NCBI GenBank assembly: GCA_964514105.1
Contig: CAZEPJ010000025.1
Span: forward strand, 1-53,961
DNA from: CAZEPJ01 sp964514105
GTDB lineage: Bacteria > Desulfobacterota > Desulfocorpusculales > Desulfocorpusculum
Direction of reading: 5' to 3'
Length of the DNA stretch: 53,961 nt
How positions within the stretch are numbered: the stretch's first letter is position 1; every line of letters starts with the position of its first letter. Positions 51,682 to 53,961 of this stretch are shown here, piece after piece. Position numbers and translations under genes: made by a program. The notes under the pieces were generated by a model. The model had not been told where the DNA came from. It saw only the letters and a program-made list of their open reading frames with translations, and did no database searches.

Positions 51682-52890
51682 ATGATGAGACGAGACAAAG
51701 GACACGGCCCGGTCTGGATCCTCCTGCTCGCCCTGGTCCTGATGATGGGCACGGCGCCGGGGGAGGCCCAGGCCCAGGCCCCGGCCAACCTCATGGTCCA
51801 GTGCGGCGGGGACACAGACGGAGACGGCATCTCCGATGACCCCAACATCGTCTGCAAGCACATCACGGCCGGCGACGGCTTCGTGAACATGGCCGACGGC
51901 AAGCTCCAGTACACCTTCGGCTTCTCCGAGGTCCCGCCGGGGACCCCGGACGCCACGGTCTTCGCCGACTGGCAGGTCAAGGCCGAGCTGCCAGGCCCCC
52001 TGATCGTGCTCGAGGAGGGGCAGGAGCTGTACCTGAACCTGACCAACGTGGGCATGATCAACCGGCCCGATCTTTTCGACACCCACACGGTGCACTTCCA
52101 CGGGATCCCCAACTCGGGCTCCATCTTCGACGGCCTGCCCGAGTCGGCCCCCCAGGCCAAGCCCGGGGCCACGTTCCCGTACTACTACAACACCACGGGC
52201 AAGGCGGGCACGTACTTCTACCACTGCCACGTGGAGGTGGTGGAGCACATGCAGATGGGCATGATCGCTCCCCTGTACGTCAAGCCGGCCCAGGACAAGG
52301 CCCCGCCGGGATGCGCGGGCACCCTGGTGGGCTACGCGTACAACGACGGGGACTGCACCACGGGGTACCACAGGGAGTACGCCTTACAGCTGGCGGGATT
52401 CGACTCCAATTTCCACGACCAGCACATCGCGGTCCAGAACCTCCCCTTCGCGACGCTCCTGGACGACTACCACTTCATCAACGGGCGGGGCTATCCGGAT
52501 ACCATCAACCCGAGCACGAGCCTGGGCCAGAGTCCGGAGAACAACAACTACGCCTCCCAGAAGATGCCCAGCCTCATCTCGGCGACCATCGGCGAGCGGG
52601 TCCTGCTGCGGGTCCACAACATCAGCACCACCCATCTGTTCACCATCCGGGCCATGGGGATCCCCATGAAGCTGGTGGGCACGGGCGCCAAGCATCTGCG
52701 CAACGGGACCAAGGACCTGTACCAGGACGCCAGCTCCCTGACCATCGGCGGCGGCCAGGCCTACGACATCATCCTGGAGACCGCGGGGTTGGCCCCGGGC
52801 ACGTACTTCTTCTACGTGACCAACCTGGATGACCTGATCAACGGCCGGGAGGAGCGCGGCGGGATGATGACGGAGATCGTCCTCAACTGA
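51682..52890 (+). CDS. Exported multicopper-oxidase-like cupredoxin protein 1
   Basis: A 402-residue protein with a signal peptide (residues 1-32, ending AQA), a calcium-type loop (DTDGDGISDDPN) and cupredoxin domains. The first has a copper motif HTVHFHGIP (H135, H138, H140) and a type-1-like site HCHVEVVEHMQMGM (H181, C182, H183, H189, methionines after). The second domain (about 230-400) keeps the fold (FINGRGYPDTIN; TTHLFTIRAMGIPMKLVGTG), but its histidine motif is lost. GAAGGAGG precedes the ATG. The protein thus carries only part of the usual four copper motifs. It may need its neighbour to build the trinuclear centre, or be a two-domain electron-transfer or nitrite-reductase-like copper protein. 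Confidence 0.85.
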   Translation: MMRRDKGHGPVWILLLALVLMMGTAPGEAQAQAPANLMVQCGGDTDGDGISDDPNIVCKHITAGDGFVNMADGKLQYTFGFSEVPPGTPDATVFADWQVKAELPGPLIVLEEGQELYLNLTNVGMINRPDLFDTHTVHFHGIPNSGSIFDGLPESAPQAKPGATFPYYYNTTGKAGTYFYHCHVEVVEHMQMGMIAPLYVKPAQDKAPPGCAGTLVGYAYNDGDCTTGYHREYALQLAGFDSNFHDQHIAVQNLPFATLLDDYHFINGRGYPDTINPSTSLGQSPENNNYASQKMPSLISATIGERVLLRVHNISTTHLFTIRAMGIPMKLVGTGAKHLRNGTKDLYQDASSLTIGGGQAYDIILETAGLAPGTYFFYVTNLDDLINGREERGGMMTEIVLN

Positions 52891-52932
52891 TTGTCATCGG
52901 CCCGCCGGGGCCGGGATCTAAGGAGGAATACC

Positions 52933-53961
52933 ATGAGACATGGATCGAGAAAGCGGGGGGCGGTCCTGGGCATGATCTGCGCGGGGCTCCTCCTCCTGTG
53001 GGGCGTCGGGGCCGAGGCCAAGGTCATCGGCCAGGACATGACGGGGAATTCGACGCCGTCCATCGCCCTGGTGGCCAAGCAGGATCGGATCACCCTGGGC
53101 GACGGCGACAGCATGGTCATGTGGGGCTACGGCGTGGACGGCTTCCGCATGCAGTATCCGGGGCCCACCCTCATCGTGGACAAGGGGGCCACCGTGACGG
53201 TGACGCTCAAGAACGCCCTGCCGGCCTCGGCGGGGAACGTCTCCATCGTCTTTCCGGGTCACCAGGTCGCGGCCTCGGGGGGCGTGCCGGGGCTGCTGAC
53301 CAACGAGGCGCCGCCCGACGGGGTCACGGTGGTCACGTACACCTTCACGGCCTCCCATCCCGGCACGTACCTGTACCACAGCGGGACCCGGCCGGACTTG
53401 CAGGTGGAGATGGGGCTCTTCGGGGCCATCATCGTGCGCTCGGCCGCGGCGGCGACCAGCGGCTGCTGGGACCTGGGGCCGGGGTTCGCCGCCGGCCCCG
53501 GGGGGGCGCCCTACGACGCCTGCCTGGACACCAAGTACGCGTACGATCACGCCAACACGGGGTATCAGCGGGAGTTCCTCATCGTCATGTCCGACATGGA
53601 CCCCAAGCTTCACCGGCAGATCGAGTTCAATGAGATCGCCCAGGTGGATACCACCAAGGCCTTCCAGACGGTCTGGTTCATCAACGGCCGCAACTTCCCC
53701 GACACCATCGCCGGGGACAACCTGCCGTGGCTGCCCACCCAGCCCTACGGCTCCCTCGTCCTTCTGCACCCCGGCGAGACGGTGCTGGTGCGCATGCTGG
53801 TCATGGGCCGAGACCCCCATCCCCTCCACTTTCACGGCAACCACGTGAGGGTCATCGCCCGGGACGGTCGGCTCCTGTCCTCGGGCCCGGGTAGCGGTCC
53901 CGATCTGTCCTACGAGGACTACACCCGGGTGGTCAACCCGGGCCAGCCCGTGGACGCCCTG
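52933..53961 (+). CDS. Exported multicopper-oxidase-like protein 2 (partial)
   Basis: At least 343 residues, open at the window end. Signal peptide in residues 1-29 (VLGMICAGLLLLWGVGAEA). AAGGAGGAATACC precedes the ATG. The first cupredoxin domain (about 35-165) lacks copper ligands: the first motif reads VSIVFPGHQVAAS and the second HPGTYLYHSGTRPDLQVEM, without cysteine. The second domain has the trinuclear-type motif DPHPLHFHGNHVRV (H296, H299, H301). The shared segments WFINGRNFPDTI and HFINGRGYPDTI show that this protein and the preceding one are related copies. The remaining motif, including any type-1 site, lies beyond the window. Confidence 0.85.
   Translation, partial: MRHGSRKRGAVLGMICAGLLLLWGVGAEAKVIGQDMTGNSTPSIALVAKQDRITLGDGDSMVMWGYGVDGFRMQYPGPTLIVDKGATVTVTLKNALPASAGNVSIVFPGHQVAASGGVPGLLTNEAPPDGVTVVTYTFTASHPGTYLYHSGTRPDLQVEMGLFGAIIVRSAAAATSGCWDLGPGFAAGPGGAPYDACLDTKYAYDHANTGYQREFLIVMSDMDPKLHRQIEFNEIAQVDTTKAFQTVWFINGRNFPDTIAGDNLPWLPTQPYGSLVLLHPGETVLVRMLVMGRDPHPLHFHGNHVRVIARDGRLLSSGPGSGPDLSYEDYTRVVNPGQPVDAL

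Overview
This 54 kb window is GC-rich, densely packed chromosomal DNA from a Gram-negative bacterium. An outer-membrane TonB-dependent receptor, a TolC-type channel and an IHF-beta-like protein support that. The DUF4388 and roadblock signalling proteins, single-domain response regulators and anaerobe-type Fe-S proteins suggest a Desulfobacterota-like ('deltaproteobacterial') or neighbouring lineage. That placement is inference: no rRNA or tRNA gene was seen. I found no CRISPR array, insertion sequence or prophage.

Layout. 0.2-3.0 kb: a DUF4126 membrane protein, a flavodoxin-like protein, and the gamma- and beta-like membrane subunits of a Na+-pumping decarboxylase without its carboxyltransferase. 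3.0-7.6 kb (minus): a kinase-BON fusion, a TerC-family protein, then a vitamin B12 uptake unit in which promoter, cobalamin riboswitch and intrinsic terminator precede a small unknown protein and a BtuB-like receptor. 7.6-14.6 kb: a decayed NtrB/NtrC-like relic, LD-carboxypeptidase, IHF, a macro-domain protein, an [FeFe]-hydrogenase-like sensor/electron-transfer protein, a ferredoxin, HisC and TolC. 14.7-18.1 kb: a signalling operon (DUF4388, roadblock, DUF4388, Cache-HAMP) behind a strong promoter. 18.1-21.4 kb: a BKACE-family enzyme with a TetR regulator, and a CHAT-protein remnant facing a cysteine-protease-like gene.

21.4-33.2 kb (minus) looks like one large catabolic operon behind a TTGACA/TAGTAT promoter. 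It has two DUF35/thiolase-like pairs, an isovaleryl-CoA-dehydrogenase-type acyl-CoA dehydrogenase, a nitronate-monooxygenase-like flavoprotein, an acyl-CoA synthetase, a CrtI-like oxidoreductase, a ferredoxin-reductase-type protein and a DAO-family oxidase. Both thiolase-like proteins seem to lack the usual nucleophilic cysteine, which points towards C-C lyase (retro-aldol) chemistry on a CoA ester. 33.4-40.6 kb is a TCA cluster (citrate synthase, malate dehydrogenase, SdhB, SdhA, fumarase) with no membrane-anchor subunit; a nucleotidyltransferase/small-protein pair sits inside it.

40.6-54 kb: a frameshifted GNAT gene, a zinc-ribbon protein, a large MASE3-PAS-GAF-PAS histidine kinase, a NarL-type regulator and a CheY-like regulator. 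These precede a leader rich in inverted repeats and a 1662-residue secreted SdrD-like/beta-helix protein. Two exported multicopper-oxidase-like proteins follow, the second cut by the window end. This extracellular copper-enzyme locus is the most unusual part of the window. Visible copper-ligand motifs are divided between the two oxidase proteins, so they may work together on an extracellular metal or other reductant.
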